DNA of 64,000 nt, from the NCBI GenBank assembly GCA_002321895.1, contig DCMZ01000003.1, positions 124,001 through 188,000 of the forward strand, given 5' to 3'. Every line of letters starts with the position of its first letter. Position 1 is the first letter of the stretch. The notes under the pieces were generated by a model. It did not search any database and was not told the DNA's origin. It worked only from the letters and a program-made list of their open reading frames with translations. The position numbers and the translations under genes were made by a program. The stretch comes from Bdellovibrionaceae bacterium UBA1609 (GTDB taxonomy: Bacteria > Bdellovibrionota > Bdellovibrionia > Bdellovibrionales > UBA1609). Positions 9,482-18,102 of this stretch are shown in pieces.

Positions 9482-10789
9482 ATGAAAATTGCAGTCGTTG
9501 GAACAGGATATGTAGGACTTGTTGCTGGTGTTTGTTTCGCTGACGCCGGTCACGATGTTACCTGCGTTGATAATAATGAAGAAAAAATCAAACAACTTCT
9601 AGATAACGAAGTTCCAATTTATGAACCGGGACTTAGAGACGTTTTACTTCGCTCTCAGAGCCGATTGACCTTCACTACAGATATTGAGTCTGCCGTTAAA
9701 GAGAATGATCTCATTTTCAGTGCCGTTGGAACACCAGAAGGACCTGATGGTCGTCCCATCATGGATTTTACTGAGACTGTGGCTAAAAGTGTTTGTAAGC
9801 ATGCTAACCGTAAAAAATTTCTAGTCTTAAAAAGCACAGTGCCTATCGGAACTGCTAAATGGTTGAAAGACGTTTGCGCGGACAACTCCGACGAGGAGAT
9901 TGAGATAATCTCCAATCCTGAGTTTTTACGTGAAGGCGTTGCCCTTTCCGACTTCTTAAAACCGGATCGAGTGGTCATTGGCTGCACTACTGAAGAAGCG
10001 AAACAGATGATGTATGAGGTTTATGAAGCTTTTCTTTCTTCGAAAGATCAGATTCTCTATATGGATAATGCCTCCGCTGAAATGTGTAAGTACGCTGCCA
10101 ATTCATTCCTAGCCACTAAAATCTCTTTCATTAATGAGCTGGCTCTATTAGCCGACGAAGTCGGTGCTGACATCAACGAGGTTCGGCGAGGATTTACCTC
10201 TGACAGCCGCATCAGCCCGGCTTTTTTCCAACCAGGACTGGGTTACGGCGGAAGCTGCTTTCCTAAAGATGTAAAGGCGTTAGTTAAAAAGGGTGAAGAG
10301 CATGACATTCCTATGCGGGTCATTAGAGCCGTCGAGGAGGCCAACGATTATCAAAAAATAATTTTGCATAAACGTCTTTTGAATCATTTTGGGGACCTAA
10401 AAAATCGCACAATTGTAGTTTGGGGCTTGAGCTTCAAACCATCAACCGACGATGTCAGGGAAGCTCCAAGCTTGAAGCTCATAGAGAAACTGCAACAGGC
10501 AGGAGCAAAGGTTAAAGCCTTTGATCCCGTTGCCAGCAAAAATGCATTGGCAGCAGCCAGTCAATCTTTCGAAGTGATGCCCAGTGCCTACGATGGTATG
10601 GAAGGTGCTGATGCGCTAGTCATCGTTACTGAGTGGAATGAGTTCAAAAAACCAGATTTTGATAAAATTAAGTCTAAATTAAAAGCGCCCTTGATTTTTG
10701 ATGGTCGAAATATTTTCGACCAAAACAAAATGAAAGCCATGGGGTTTGAATATTTTAATATGGGCCGACTCGCATTAAATGAGTCTTAA
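9482..10789 (+). CDS. ugd: UDP-glucose 6-dehydrogenase
   Basis: 435 residues from the ATG at 9482. An ATG at 9473 is in frame, but the AAAAGGA site abuts that codon and is correctly spaced only for 9482. Oxidises UDP-glucose to UDP-glucuronate with NAD. N-terminal Rossmann fold (MKIAVVGTGYVGLVAGVCFA), central dimerisation helix (NASAEMCKYAANSFLATKISFINE), the catalytic GLGYGGSCFPKDVKAL loop with the nucleophilic Cys, and a C-terminal UDP-binding domain (GLSFKPSTDDVREAPS). Provides precursors for envelope polysaccharide; the converging glycosyltransferase is in keeping with that. Confidence 0.95.
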   Translation: MKIAVVGTGYVGLVAGVCFADAGHDVTCVDNNEEKIKQLLDNEVPIYEPGLRDVLLRSQSRLTFTTDIESAVKENDLIFSAVGTPEGPDGRPIMDFTETVAKSVCKHANRKKFLVLKSTVPIGTAKWLKDVCADNSDEEIEIISNPEFLREGVALSDFLKPDRVVIGCTTEEAKQMMYEVYEAFLSSKDQILYMDNASAEMCKYAANSFLATKISFINELALLADEVGADINEVRRGFTSDSRISPAFFQPGLGYGGSCFPKDVKALVKKGEEHDIPMRVIRAVEEANDYQKIILHKRLLNHFGDLKNRTIVVWGLSFKPSTDDVREAPSLKLIEKLQQAGAKVKAFDPVASKNALAAASQSFEVMPSAYDGMEGADALVIVTEWNEFKKPDFDKIKSKLKAPLIFDGRNIFDQNKMKAMGFEYFNMGRLALNES

Positions 10790-11877
10790 AAAGATTTATA
10801 GACTTTTAAATTTCCCTCAACCATTGAGTTGAGGGAAAAGTTGTTCCGCACGTAAGCCTTGGCATTTTCACTCAGAACTTTTAGCAGCTCTCTATCTTTT
10901 GCCAAGGTTTCAATAGCACGAGCCAACTCTTTATGATGACCTTTTGACACAGTTAAGCCTGTTTCTCCATTTATAACCATTTCCGGAATGCCACCCACTC
11001 TCGTTGCTACCACACCACATCCGGCAGATATCGCATCTAAAATAAGTGTACCTAACCCTTCATTATTTGAAGGCATTACTAAAACATCCAGGGCAGAAAG
11101 AAACTCCGGAATGTCTTTTCTGAAACCTAAAAAAGTGATTTTCTTCTCTAGACTCAAGTTCTTAGCCAGTTGTTTCATTTCACCTAAAAGCTCACCATCA
11201 CCGGCAAGTAAACAATGAAAATTGAGACCTTTATCGTTGAGTGGCTTTAAACTCTGAATAAGAACATCATAGCCTTTTTGATGAGTGAAGGCCGAAGCGT
11301 TTCCTATTAAAAATCCCGGATCATTCATCTTCAATTCAGCCAATAAATTTTTACGACAAACAGCTCTGTCAAATCCATCGTACTTATCTGGATCAACAGC
11401 GCTTTTAACTACCGAAATTTTTTGCTCTGAAACACCATAAGCTATCAGCATCCTACGAATACAATCAGAAATGGGGACGAAGCGATCGACTTGAGGACTC
11501 AGATACTTTTTCTTTGTCAAAAACCTTGGTTTAATCTCATTATCCACTCGGCGATGAACCACTAGCCTCACCTGTGGCATGAGCAGCTTAACTGCCAGAC
11601 CCAAAGAATGTGCGCCCGAAGAATGTGCATCTATTACGTCTATCTTATGATCTGATACATATTCGCAGATCATCCGGATACTTCTAAAATCATACCCAGA
11701 AGTAGACGGTAAACCTAAAGTGGAAACAATATCGCCGAATCTCTGATATCCACGACTTTGCTGAGGATAAGCAACGTGAGACTTAACTCCACGATCCTCT
11801 AAACCTTTAATGAGCAAGAAGATCTGATTCTCGCCACCGCGCCATGATTTTTCTAAGCCAATGTGTAGGACTTGCAT
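10786..11877 (-). CDS. GT4-type glycosyltransferase
   Basis: 363 residues, GT-B fold. N-terminal domain starts with LHIGLEKSWRGGENQIFLLI, typical of glycosyltransferase family 4. The C-terminal nucleotide-sugar domain contains IGNASAFTHQKGYDVLI, a donor-binding Gly/Lys loop, and the E-x7-E type motif (PSNNEGLGTLILDAISAG) that binds the sugar nucleotide. Probably adds a sugar to a lipopolysaccharide, glycan or glycolipid on the cytosolic face. It converges with ugd, overlapping its end by 4 bases. Donor and acceptor cannot be named from sequence. Confidence 0.85.
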   Translation of the reverse strand: MQVLHIGLEKSWRGGENQIFLLIKGLEDRGVKSHVAYPQQSRGYQRFGDIVSTLGLPSTSGYDFRSIRMICEYVSDHKIDVIDAHSSGAHSLGLAVKLLMPQVRLVVHRRVDNEIKPRFLTKKKYLSPQVDRFVPISDCIRRMLIAYGVSEQKISVVKSAVDPDKYDGFDRAVCRKNLLAELKMNDPGFLIGNASAFTHQKGYDVLIQSLKPLNDKGLNFHCLLAGDGELLGEMKQLAKNLSLEKKITFLGFRKDIPEFLSALDVLVMPSNNEGLGTLILDAISAGCGVVATRVGGIPEMVINGETGLTVSKGHHKELARAIETLAKDRELLKVLSENAKAYVRNNFSLNSMVEGNLKVYKSF

Positions 11878-11921
11878 GAGAGAAAACTACGTTTATTTGG
11901 GGGAACTGTCCACTTGAAACA

Positions 11922-11961
11922 AAATAAAAAAAGGGAGCTTCGGCCTTTCAGCCTCGCTCCC
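11922..11961 (-). terminator. Intrinsic terminator of rnpB
   Basis: On the minus strand a hairpin with GGGAGC / GCTCCC arms and an inner GC-rich part is followed directly by a run of seven T (then more T-rich sequence). It begins 12 bases after the predicted 3' end of RNase P RNA. Confidence 0.85.
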
Positions 11962-11972
11962 ATAATACGAAT

Positions 11973-12346
11973 GCAATAAATCTATAAGCCGGATTCTGTA
12001 GACATAAATTGTCGCATCAATTTATGACTGATCATCATTCATCTGGGATGACCATCTCTAGTCACCTCTAGCGATCAACCCGAAAGCCTCGTCCTGGTTA
12101 GACTTAAAACGCTCTCCTATTTGATCTTGCTCCACGCAGAGTTTAGCTGCTTTCACTCCAGCAACTCCCTATCGATCTCCCGTTCCCGATCAATAGATCA
12201 ATGCTCTGGACATTCTCTCTGTTCCACTGGTCCTCATCCTAGGGATGGAGGGGCGTTACCCCTTGCGCTACCATTTGGAGTCCGGACTTTCCTCTCTAGA
12301 CCATTGTCCTAAGACTATAACCTAAAGCGATGATCCGATTTATTAC
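11973..12346 (-). ncRNA. rnpB: RNase P RNA (bacterial type A)
   Basis: On the minus strand the universally conserved 5' segment GAGGAAAGTCCGGACTCC (about 12277-12295) and the 3' segment ACAGAATCCGGCTTAT (about 11984-11999) are both present. These belong to the CR-I/CR-V core of RNase P RNA. Ends were set by helix P1: GTAATAAATC at 12337-12346 pairs with GATTTATTGC at 11973-11982 (one G-U pair). This gives about 374 nucleotides, a normal length. It catalyses tRNA 5' maturation with the RnpA protein. Confidence 0.93.
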
Positions 12347-12353
12347 GAACACG

Positions 12354-12359
12354 TGTATA
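12354..12359 (-). promoter_or_regulatory. -10 element of rnpB promoter
   Basis: TATACA on the minus strand ends 8 bases before the G that opens helix P1 of RNase P RNA, the expected distance to a transcription start. A -35 is less clear; TTAAGT and TTGACC-like sequences lie upstream at imperfect spacing. Confidence 0.55.
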
Positions 12360-12476
12360 ACATAGTCCTGCGGTCAAACTTAACAAAATTATTACAATAT
12401 AGAGGGCGACTTGCCTTAACTGACGATAAATAAAACCCGTTAAGTAAATACAGCTTATATAGGTACTGGGCTGTTA

Positions 12477-12518
12477 GGCGGAGCTTTGCTGGTTGTTGTA
12501 GCAAACCCGCCTTTTTTA
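12477..12518 (+). terminator. Orphan plus-strand terminator-like hairpin
   Basis: GGCGG...CCGCC arms with an inner TTTGCT/AGCAAA stem are followed by six T on the plus strand. No plus-strand gene lies upstream: rnpB is on the other strand and the flanking small protein gene is also minus. It may end an unannotated small transcript from about 12350-12475 or protect against transcription into the minus gene. On the minus strand no T run follows the hairpin. Confidence 0.55.
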
Positions 12519-12542
12519 TTAGACCTTTCAATGGATCGGCGC

Positions 12543-12989
12543 TTAAACCCGCTGTCCGCAATGAATCATCTCTTTTGTGCTCTCTATGGGACCTTTAGAC
12601 CAATTTGCCCTGAACAAAAGCCACTTGGACTTCCCATGCTTACTCATAGGTGTCCAAACCTCATCGACATAGAATTCTACAAAATAATATTCAGACCATT
12701 CACACCGATATATCTCAGCTTCCCAAAAACACTTCATATCAAGTTCAACATCATCATTAACTATGAGTTTACGTTTGATGGAGGCACTTGATCGGCGCTG
12801 AAGGATCAGCTGCTGATCTTTTTCAGGTCGAGCTGCAACCTGTTGAGGCCCGGCCTCTACCGTTCGGTAAGTACTACATTGAATGGGTTGATTTACATCG
12901 ACCCTACGATTGGTGGGCGCATCCGCGCCCGGATTTGCTGAACCCACGTAAAATGTAATAACCAAAAACCAAAAAGCCTTAGGGCTCAT
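12543..12989 (-). CDS. Small secreted protein, unknown function
   Basis: 148 residues from the ATG at 12989. The frame extends to 13055, but the stretch from 12989 begins with a hydrophobic signal-peptide-like segment (SPKAFWFLVITFYVGSANPGADA) and a purine-rich AGAAGAGAG is upstream. The mature part is basic then acidic, with four Cys (PIQCSTYR, LDMKCFWEAEIYRCEW and a C-terminal HCGQ) that may form disulphides in the periplasm. No family recognised. Stands alone between rnpB and the cheD-cheB fusion. Confidence 0.55.
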   Translation of the reverse strand: MSPKAFWFLVITFYVGSANPGADAPTNRRVDVNQPIQCSTYRTVEAGPQQVAARPEKDQQLILQRRSSASIKRKLIVNDDVELDMKCFWEAEIYRCEWSEYYFVEFYVDEVWTPMSKHGKSKWLLFRANWSKGPIESTKEMIHCGQRV

Positions 12990-13182
12990 ATCAAAAAACT
13001 CTCTTCTAATGACGTTCAAGGCTTTTGGGTTATCACTTCTGTTGGATAGGCTCAATCAATTTATAGGAATTATGCTCAACATTTAATCTGCTGGAAATAC
13101 CATAAGTATATAATATTACTGTATTATATAGAAACCGCCGGGTTTTATCTCAAAATTTTACAAGAAAATATAGGCGAAAACT

Positions 13183-14736
13183 CTACTTTTTATTTCGAAT
13201 GGTCCAAAGCTGTTGTGCCATAGCCTCTGGAGGATGAATGTACTCCACCAAACCTTGATCTAAAGCATTCTGTGGAGCATGGGGCATAAGGCAGGTGGAT
13301 GGCTCTTGTGCCATTGTTACTCCACCCGCTCGACTGACAGACTCTAGTCCCTTAACCCCGTCAGAGCCAAATCCAGCTAAAAGAATCCCACAAGCTGAAG
13401 CCGAATAGGATTTCGCCGCCGAATCCATAAGTACATCACTGGAAGGAATCTGAGATTGTCCACCCGAGGGATCGGAAAAACGGAGTACCGGACCCAATGC
13501 CCCTTTTGTGATTTGCCCATTTTTTCCAGCTTCAATGATATAGATATTTCCTACAGACAGACTTTGCCCCTCTTGGGCTACATGCAATGCCGCCTTAGTT
13601 TTACCTTTCAGCTTTGCAATAAAATCGGAAACAAAAGTTCCAATTGTCGATACCGCCACCACAACCGGTGGTGTATCATCATGAAGCTGAGTCATTAAGG
13701 TTTCCAATGGTCTTTGTGCACTAGCATTCCCACCTACGCAAATTATGGAAACATCTTTCACCTTTTCCGGAGCTTCAATATTTAATGAAGAACTCGAAAC
13801 AGCCTTAGGCTTTTCTTTTAATTGCTTCATCCAAAGTGACATATTTACATTCGCTGCAGCTCTGACTTTCTCAGCAACACTGTGACCTAACTTTTGTAAA
13901 TCCGCCATTCTCGTCTGATTCGGTTTTTGAATGAACTCGATAGCTCCTAATTCCAAGGACTTCAAAGCCGCTTGTCCATCACTACTCAATGACGAAACCA
14001 TCACCACAGGCATAGGATGGAAACTCATTATTTTTTCTAAGAATTTTACGCCGTTCATTTTTGGCATTTCAATATCAAGAGACAATACATCGGGCTTGAA
14101 TTTAGCGATCATCTCACGGGCTTCGAAAGCATCCCTAGCCATGCCAACAACGTTTAATCCATTTTGTGTAAAGAGCTTGTGAAACAGGTTTCTGATTGTG
14201 GCAGAATCATCCACAATTAAAACTTTTACTGCTTTTTTCATACTTAGGGTTCCAAAGCCCGTACGATCCAATTTACCCTTGGAGTCCGAAGAGTCCTTTA
14301 AGTCCTCTACCGTTAAACTGCTGGTGTCGAATACGATTTTTCTTCCACGCTTGCCACCAACATCCTGTTTCAAGATCTTTATACCCATCTGGTCTAAAAC
14401 TTGAAAAGCCAACTCACTATTTTTTTCACCAATTTTTCGCAAACCCGTAGATGTTTCCAGAACTTCGGCTCCACCGTATACAAATGCTTTCATTCTTAAA
14501 CGGGCAGCCCCATGCGACTCCATTTTTGCAATCAAAGTACTCATCGCGTACTCACCATAGCGACCGGATAAGCCCGGCTTGCCGGCATCATTTGGCAAAA
14601 GGAAATGATTCATTCCGTAGACTTTCGCCACGTCATCGTAAATCATCACCGAAATACATGACCCCAATACGGTTGTAATTTTTGCTTCAGAGCGCGTAAC
14701 GACGAGCTTTCCTGGGAGTAGAAAGTGCTTATTCAT
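13183..14736 (-). CDS. CheD-REC-CheB fusion with degenerate methylesterase domain
   Basis: 517 residues, three domains. Residues 1-150: CheD receptor glutamine deamidase, with Cys27 (VLGSCIS), His44 (GMNHFLLP) and Thr21 all in place. Residues 168-290: receiver domain with acidic pair at 176-177 (VDDS), phospho-acceptor Asp221 (LSLDIEMPKMNG) and Lys271. Residues 328-515: CheB methylesterase fold. Ungapped alignment to the intact CheB encoded at 37008 places Asn337 at the catalytic Ser and Ser363 at the catalytic His; only the Asp (Asp459, GFGSDG) remains. So the deamidase half should be active, the methylesterase half probably not. Last gene of a three-gene operon, overlapping the cheW-like gene by 4 bases. 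Confidence 0.88.
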   Translation of the reverse strand: MNKHFLLPGKLVVTRSEAKITTVLGSCISVMIYDDVAKVYGMNHFLLPNDAGKPGLSGRYGEYAMSTLIAKMESHGAARLRMKAFVYGGAEVLETSTGLRKIGEKNSELAFQVLDQMGIKILKQDVGGKRGRKIVFDTSSLTVEDLKDSSDSKGKLDRTGFGTLSMKKAVKVLIVDDSATIRNLFHKLFTQNGLNVVGMARDAFEAREMIAKFKPDVLSLDIEMPKMNGVKFLEKIMSFHPMPVVMVSSLSSDGQAALKSLELGAIEFIQKPNQTRMADLQKLGHSVAEKVRAAANVNMSLWMKQLKEKPKAVSSSSLNIEAPEKVKDVSIICVGGNASAQRPLETLMTQLHDDTPPVVVAVSTIGTFVSDFIAKLKGKTKAALHVAQEGQSLSVGNIYIIEAGKNGQITKGALGPVLRFSDPSGGQSQIPSSDVLMDSAAKSYSASACGILLAGFGSDGVKGLESVSRAGGVTMAQEPSTCLMPHAPQNALDQGLVEYIHPPEAMAQQLWTIRNKK

Positions 14737-15746
14737 GCTGCTGCGCCGATTCTGTTTAGATCGACAACCATGGTCAATTGCTCTTCATATGAAAATAAGG
14801 AGCGAATCACTTTTAAATGACTCAAAGAACTCTGTTCAGAAACGGGCTGTTCTTCAAGTTCATCAAAAGTAACCACTTGATCCACTTTATCCACAAAAAA
14901 ACTAAATCGCTCACCCTTTACCTGAGTCACAACAAAGTATTTTTTCTCACAATCCGTCACATCTACCTCAGCAGAATTGAACAGCTCTACAACGGGTAGC
15001 ATTTCCCCATAAAAATTGAGTAATCCCAGTGCTTTTGGATTTTTATACGGCAAAGGAACCACATTTCGCCATTTCAACACTTCCACTACAAACTCAATGG
15101 GAATGGCAAACTGATTGCCTCTCAGCTGAAATATGAGAAAGGTTTTTCCCTCCTCTTTTCCAGGAGTAGTTTCTTCTTCTTGAGTAGCCTCTTGTGAACC
15201 CTCAGCGCTACCGTCCGAACCGGCTACGTTTTGCTTTTCAGCCACAGCTTCGTTTTCTGAGACAACGGATTCGTCACCCCCATCGGCATTAGAATCACTA
15301 TTTTGTTCTGCTTGGGTTTCAGAGGCCGGAGCCCAACCTTTTAAGATAACAATTGGAAGCTGCCTACTTTCTCGCTTTGCTTCGGTATCAATCAAACCCT
15401 TTGCGATATCATCACAGTAAAAAATCAGATTTTGTAAAACATCCGATAACATAAACTCAAACACTACCAAATCTGTTTCTTCTGCAGAAATAACTTGTCC
15501 GCGCTTCTCTTTGAGAAGTTCATTAAACTCCTCAAGTAGTTTTGGCATAAACTCAAACTTTGAATTTTCTAAATCTTCAATGAACTCTTTATTTTTTTCC
15601 GTAATTTCTTTAAGAACCTCAGCACGAAGTGTTGCTATTTCAGAGGTACGGCCCATCAACTGCCCGTAACCCTCTTTAATAGCCTCCAAACAAGACTTTT
15701 GCATCTCGAGTAAAAATACGTCCTGATCTTGCTGTTCTTCACTCAT
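14733..15746 (-). CDS. CheW-domain protein with helical N-terminal domain
   Basis: 337 residues. Residues about 195-330 are a CheW-like coupling domain (FLIFQLRGNQFAIPIEFVVE, GLLNFYGEMLPVVEL, and a C-terminal MVVDLNRI). Residues 1-125 are almost entirely helical and charged (LEMQKSCLEAIKEGYGQLMG, FIEDLENSKFEFMPKLLEEF) and match nothing I recognise. An acidic, Ser/Glu/Gln-rich linker of about 60 residues joins them. Located 11 bases after the CheA hybrid and overlapping the CheD-CheB start by 4 bases, so it is probably the adaptor linking that kinase to its partners. The N-terminal domain could be a dimerisation or sensor module. Confidence 0.78.
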   Translation of the reverse strand: MSEEQQDQDVFLLEMQKSCLEAIKEGYGQLMGRTSEIATLRAEVLKEITEKNKEFIEDLENSKFEFMPKLLEEFNELLKEKRGQVISAEETDLVVFEFMLSDVLQNLIFYCDDIAKGLIDTEAKRESRQLPIVILKGWAPASETQAEQNSDSNADGGDESVVSENEAVAEKQNVAGSDGSAEGSQEATQEEETTPGKEEGKTFLIFQLRGNQFAIPIEFVVEVLKWRNVVPLPYKNPKALGLLNFYGEMLPVVELFNSAEVDVTDCEKKYFVVTQVKGERFSFFVDKVDQVVTFDELEEQPVSEQSSLSHLKVIRSLFSYEEQLTMVVDLNRIGAAA

Positions 15747-15757
15747 AACTATTATCC

Positions 15758-17869
15758 TTAAGCCGCTTTTGTCTGATTATAAATTCGCTCAACAACTGAT
15801 TGAGGATCAATCACATAAGCCACACCTGCATCTCCGATGAGAGATGTCCCTTGAAATCCATCAATTTGCCCAATGACATCACTAAATGGTCGAATCACGG
15901 CCTCAAGTTGCTCTTTAATTCTATCAACTATTATTCCTACAAAATGATTTTTATAAAATGTCACAACTATACTGCACTTATCGAGATCAAAACTCTGCAG
16001 TTGGCTTGACCCCTGCTCGTAAAACTCCTGGATATTCACAAGAGGTATAGTTTTTTCTTTGAATTGAAAACCGTAAGCTCCGCTGAAGTCTATCTTACTT
16101 ATCATATCTCCCGACAACACCTGAGCAACATTGACTTGCGGGAAGGCCATATAAACGGAACCCGATTGAGCAATGATACTTTTCTCAACCATTACTGTTT
16201 TTGGTACAGGAATTTCAATGACTATTTTAGATCCCTTACCCACCTCGGATTCAATTTTCACCTTACCATTGAGAGAGATTATATCAGATTTCACGACATC
16301 CATTCCCACACCACGGCCTGAAACATCTGTAATAACCTCAGCTGTTGAAAATCCCGGTAGAAAAATTAAATCAAAGACTTCGTGATCCTCCATAGCTGCC
16401 GCTTTTTCTTCAGAAATTAGACCTTTAGAAACGGCTTTATTAGCTATGATATTTCGATCAATTCCTTTTCCATCATCCTCAATTTCAATAAATATCTTTT
16501 CGGACATTTGGTATGCACGAATCCAAATGCTACCCTGAGGATTTTTCCCAGTTGCGGTTCTATCTTCTTGGGACTCAACTCCATGATCTACGGCATTACG
16601 TACCAAGTGAGTCATACATCCACCCAATACTTTGTTCACATTTTTATCAACAGATAGATCATTACCGGTAATTTCTAACTTGATTTTTTTCTTAAGCTTT
16701 TTGGCCGTTGTCCTCACCATGCGAGGAAGCTTATTAAAGGCGCTTCCTACTTTTACTTTTCTCACGTCCATAATTTGCTCTTGCAAATTGTCCGTGATTT
16801 TATTCAAAGCCTGAGAAGTATTAGATAGTTTGGCCATTTGTTTTGCCTGACCGTCGCCAAGATCTAATTCTAAACAAATTTGTCTTAGGGAATTTTTTAG
16901 TACAATCAATTCCCCTGAGAGTTTCATAAAAGTGTCCAGCTTCTCATTGGCCACCATAACTCCCTTGTCCTCCTCCATAGGCTCTTCTACAAGCTCCTCC
17001 GCCGGAGCTTCCTGAAAAACTTCGGAAACGGCTGGGAATTTTCCAGAGGCAATACCATCGAGAATGTCACGCATAGCTCCCTTGAAAGCATCCACACGCT
17101 TAATTTTCTCTTCATCCAGTTCTTCTCTTTTTTTAAGTGCCTCTACAAGTGCTACCAACTGATCTGTCGTCTTTAGAAATAGATCAATATGCTCTTCGCT
17201 GGGACCAAACACTCGATCACGCATTTTGCCTAGAACATTTTCAAACTCATGGGCCAGCTCAGATAAATCTTTGGCTAACGAAATCGCTCCAGCCCCTCCC
17301 TTTAGGGTATGGAGTTTTCTAAAAATTAAGTCCACTATGACTGGATCACAGCCTTTTTTCTCAATTTGCAAAATTAAATTAGGTAAGTCTGCCAACAGAT
17401 CTTCGGCCTCTTCCACAAAGCCGTCCGTCAACTCCTCCATTTCTTCTAATTCTTGCTTAATTTCAAAGTACTTAGCATCTAAAGCTTCAAGAATCAGTTT
17501 CTCTACTATTTCCATATTAAATGGTTTTTCGAGTAGATAGTTCACCGACTGGTTTACCGCTTCAATGGCCACTTCTTTATCAGCATAGCCAGTGGCCAAA
17601 ATAAAACGAGTTTCTGGAAACATACCCTTCACAGTGGTGGCAAAATCGATACCATTCATTTTTGGCATCTTGTAATCACTAATAATCAACAGCGGAGTTT
17701 GACCTTCAAGTAACTCTAAGGCTTCCACAGGATTCTCGGCTTGAATAATGTTATGATATCCAATTTCTTCCTCGAGGAGAAAGATCACGGTCTCTCGAAT
17801 ATCTGGCTCATCATCCACAACAACAATTGGATTATGTATGTACTGATATTTATTTTGATTGTCTGACAT
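15758..17869 (-). CDS. CheA-type hybrid histidine kinase with N-terminal receiver domain
   Basis: 703 residues. Order: receiver domain (residues 12-130; Asp65 in ISDYKMPKMNG, Lys115), a helical bridge, Hpt/P1 domain with phospho-His187 (LHTLKGGAGA), an acidic Pro/Glu-rich linker, P3 dimerisation helices (EKLDTFMKLSGELIVLKNSL), HATPase/P4 domain (N box HLVRNAVDHG, G1 DDGKGID, GFSTAEVITDVSGRGVGMDVV), and a C-terminal CheW-like P5 domain. Ordinary CheA proteins begin with P1, and in hybrids the receiver is usually C-terminal. First gene of an operon with the CheW-like and CheD-CheB genes. No receptor or CheR gene is adjacent. Confidence 0.9.
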   Translation of the reverse strand: MSDNQNKYQYIHNPIVVVDDEPDIRETVIFLLEEEIGYHNIIQAENPVEALELLEGQTPLLIISDYKMPKMNGIDFATTVKGMFPETRFILATGYADKEVAIEAVNQSVNYLLEKPFNMEIVEKLILEALDAKYFEIKQELEEMEELTDGFVEEAEDLLADLPNLILQIEKKGCDPVIVDLIFRKLHTLKGGAGAISLAKDLSELAHEFENVLGKMRDRVFGPSEEHIDLFLKTTDQLVALVEALKKREELDEEKIKRVDAFKGAMRDILDGIASGKFPAVSEVFQEAPAEELVEEPMEEDKGVMVANEKLDTFMKLSGELIVLKNSLRQICLELDLGDGQAKQMAKLSNTSQALNKITDNLQEQIMDVRKVKVGSAFNKLPRMVRTTAKKLKKKIKLEITGNDLSVDKNVNKVLGGCMTHLVRNAVDHGVESQEDRTATGKNPQGSIWIRAYQMSEKIFIEIEDDGKGIDRNIIANKAVSKGLISEEKAAAMEDHEVFDLIFLPGFSTAEVITDVSGRGVGMDVVKSDIISLNGKVKIESEVGKGSKIVIEIPVPKTVMVEKSIIAQSGSVYMAFPQVNVAQVLSGDMISKIDFSGAYGFQFKEKTIPLVNIQEFYEQGSSQLQSFDLDKCSIVVTFYKNHFVGIIVDRIKEQLEAVIRPFSDVIGQIDGFQGTSLIGDAGVAYVIDPQSVVERIYNQTKAA

Positions 17870-18032
17870 AACCTTTAAATCCCTTACCTAGAGACTCTAT
17901 CGGGATAAACCTATCGGAGGTTGCTAGACGAACATCTAAATTTACGCAATACTAAGAAAATTCAATAAGCGTTTAAAGTAGTTAACTCATTAAGATACGG
18001 CGTCAGAATATTTTGGTCATGCGATCGGTTTT

Positions 18033-18062
18033 TTGACACTTCTTGTGTCTCAAATCTATCCT
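18033..18062 (+). promoter_or_regulatory. Candidate sigma-70 promoter with overlapping palindrome
   Basis: TTGACA at 18033-18038 and TATCCT at 18057-18062 are separated by 18 bases, about 40 bases before the start of the downstream gene. A hyphenated palindrome (GACACttcttGTGTC) overlaps the -35 box and may be an operator. Confidence 0.4.
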
Positions 18063-18102
18063 AGAGCTAATCATAGGTATTCATTTTGCATTTAAATATA
18101 AT

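Noticed and set aside
12121..12312. Plus-strand open frame within rnpB
   Set aside because: Lies on the opposite strand of RNase P RNA, and the codon content reflects the RNA gene.
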